Origin: Liolophura sinensis
Lineage: Eukaryota > Mollusca > Polyplacophora > Chitonida > Chitonidae
Assembly: GCF_032854445.1 (NCBI RefSeq)
Contig: NC_088301.1
Span: 34,831,187 to 34,895,186 of the forward strand
Direction of reading: 5' to 3'
Length of the DNA stretch: 64,000 nt
Positions 62,551 through 64,000 of this stretch are shown piece after piece. The notes beneath the pieces are model-generated. The model was given only the letters and a program-made list of their open reading frames with translations. It had not been told where the DNA came from and did not search any database. Each line of letters opens with the position of its first letter. Positions within the stretch are counted from its first letter, which is position 1. The position numbers were made by a program, and so were the translations under genes.

Positions 62551-62635
62551 GTTGATTCAGTGCCTGTTACAACCTCATTATCTCCAAAACGCAGCTCTCA
62601 TTTCAAATGTTCACTATAAAGACACAAGCACAAGG
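62551..62635 (+). other. Candidate CC2D1 exon or alternative end
   Basis: After 'tatcaccaag' a frame reads VDSVPVTTSLSPKRSSHF and stops at 62617-62619. A donor-like 'gttagt' follows at 62636. The Ser/Pro/Lys-rich content suits the CC2D1 linker, but the phase does not fit the 23-nt exon before it. Unresolved. Confidence 0.25.
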
Positions 62636-62639
62636 TTAG

Positions 62640-64000
62640 TTCTTTCACAAAACTATAAAATCTGAATGTTTACTTTTAGAAATCTTTGGCATATATACAT
62701 GGCAAGCATCTCCAATCAGAAAAAGCAAAAATGGAGATAAATTTATCAGTTTCTCTGATCAGTTAAGTAGTAGTGAGGAAAACAATTACTAACAGCTTCT
62801 CTTTTTATCTTATCGATTGCAGAGCGTCTCAGTCATCAAAAGTCTGTGTGCTGTCTTAAGCCTGGAGACATTGTGCATGTTAGCTGTAGAGAGCATGCTG
62901 GATGGTTGGTGGTGGTGGTGCACACAATCTGATATCTTCATGATATCAAATAATAAAAAAGTTACAAGTGGTTGCAGAACAAGACACTTCATGCAGTAGT
63001 GAACTTTTCCCATAAATGGCTCTGTTTTGCACACTGAGCCTACAGTTGAGCATGTTTTTTTTTGTAAAGACACAGGCAAAAGAGTCTAGAGTGAGTTGTG
63101 TGTTATTTATCAAATTATAGAATATCGCAGAGACATTTGAGTTTATCTCAAGGAAAGGCTAATAATTTGGGTATTTTAATTGAGGGTAGAAATACATGTG
63201 GAAGCTAAAGAGAACAGCAACATACTCATTGCAAATTATTTAATTCTAGAAAGTGAGCCAGCCTGCTTAAGTCTGTATTGGTGAAATCATGAGCTGATGG
63301 TTCAGTATTAAATTATATACAAAAATGAATTAATTGCACATTGTAATTTTTTTACAAAATCTTGTCAAAGTGAACGTTTTTTGCGCTGTAAAAATACACA
63401 GTATTACCTGACTACAAAGATGTGATAGGGAAAAGTAATGTGAATGTGCTTTTATAAGAGCATTTTATTAAAGCGCATATGTGACAGATATATATATATA
63501 AGGATTGGCAAAAATATTCATGCAGAACTGTTACAGTAAAAGTTTCAGTAAATTTTAGATATATTGTGGAAAATATGTATGTTACCAGTATCTAAAATTT
63601 GTATAGAATTTTGTTGTATCTGTGATATTTTATGTTGTTTTGCAGTTGATTGTGATATTCTGCCTACAGCAGGTATTTTTAATTCTCCCCTGTTTGTGTC
63701 AGCAGAGAAAGACATACAAAAATCAGGCAAAAATGCAATAACTTAAATGAAAATTTACAGGTTCAAGTTGTTTAAATATCTCATACGATTGGTTTCGTGA
63801 ATGGCTTCAGAGTTGCAATATTATAACATGAACTTCAAACTCCACAACATCCAACACTATAGAGAGTAAAATACATTGTTTTTAAAATTTATTTACGCTT
63901 GACAGATGAACTTTTGATGAAACCTTGTCTTAACTACATTAAATTTACAATTACGTACCATAAAAGTATTCATTTTTGTATTTATATGTTTTTGATGTAA
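62640..64000. other. No secure feature
   Basis: AT-rich sequence with a short (TA)n run near 63490 and chance frames. An acceptor-like 'cgattgcag' at 62813-62821 starts only a 10-12-codon frame. The conserved C-terminal exons of CC2D1 are not seen and probably lie beyond 64000. Confidence 0.4.

Overview
This is a eukaryotic, AT-rich genomic window whose coding sequence is cut into many short exons with GT-AG introns and large non-coding intervals. It also has microsatellites, interspersed SINEs, palindromic MITE-like elements and one 200-N assembly gap. The SINEs end in a tail of the form 'agtgaaatattcttgagta' followed by 'cggcgtaaaacaccaatcaa' and A-rich repeats, which I associate with molluscs and related lophotrochozoans. 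Together with animal genes (RAB23, USP14, NFYC, CC2D1), this suggests a mollusc or close lophotrochozoan. The species cannot be told from the sequence.

Layout from left to right: (1) 1-1160, a possible last exon of an unrecognised plus-strand gene. (2) 8589-17638, a complete RAB23 orthologue on the minus strand, rebuilt here as seven coding exons (234 residues) ending in a CaaX box. (3) 18064-25028, a gene-poor stretch rich in repeats, with isolated exon-like open segments on both strands that I could not assign, a small TIR element and a broken Penelope-like element arranged head to head. (4) 27554-27753, the assembly gap with a SINE on its right edge. (5) 28257-29781, the last four exons of USP14 on the plus strand; the exons for the catalytic cysteine half are missing from the window. 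(6) 34828-40853, a complete NFYC gene on the minus strand in nine coding exons (372 residues), with a separate 5' untranslated exon near 43404. (7) 43655 to beyond 58670, a CC2D1A/B (Lgd) orthologue on the plus strand with 23 resolved coding exons (860 residues); its C-terminal part was not found and probably lies past the window end.

USP14 and NFYC are convergent. NFYC and CC2D1 are divergent and share a short CpG-containing promoter with YY1-, E2F- and ETS-like sites. The named genes are ordinary conserved cell-biology genes: a Hedgehog-modulating Rab, a proteasome-associated deubiquitinase, a CCAAT-binding factor subunit, and an ESCRT-III/CHMP4 regulator that is also linked to transcription. 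I see no operon-like functional system. The unusual content lies in gene architecture (a GC-AG intron, a repeated exon cassette for DM14 domains, a tandem acceptor) and in the mobile elements (two palindromic elements, two further TIR elements, nested SINE-in-MITE, two SINE families sharing one tail).

All exon boundaries come from reading splice signals and matching remembered protein families; no alignment was run.
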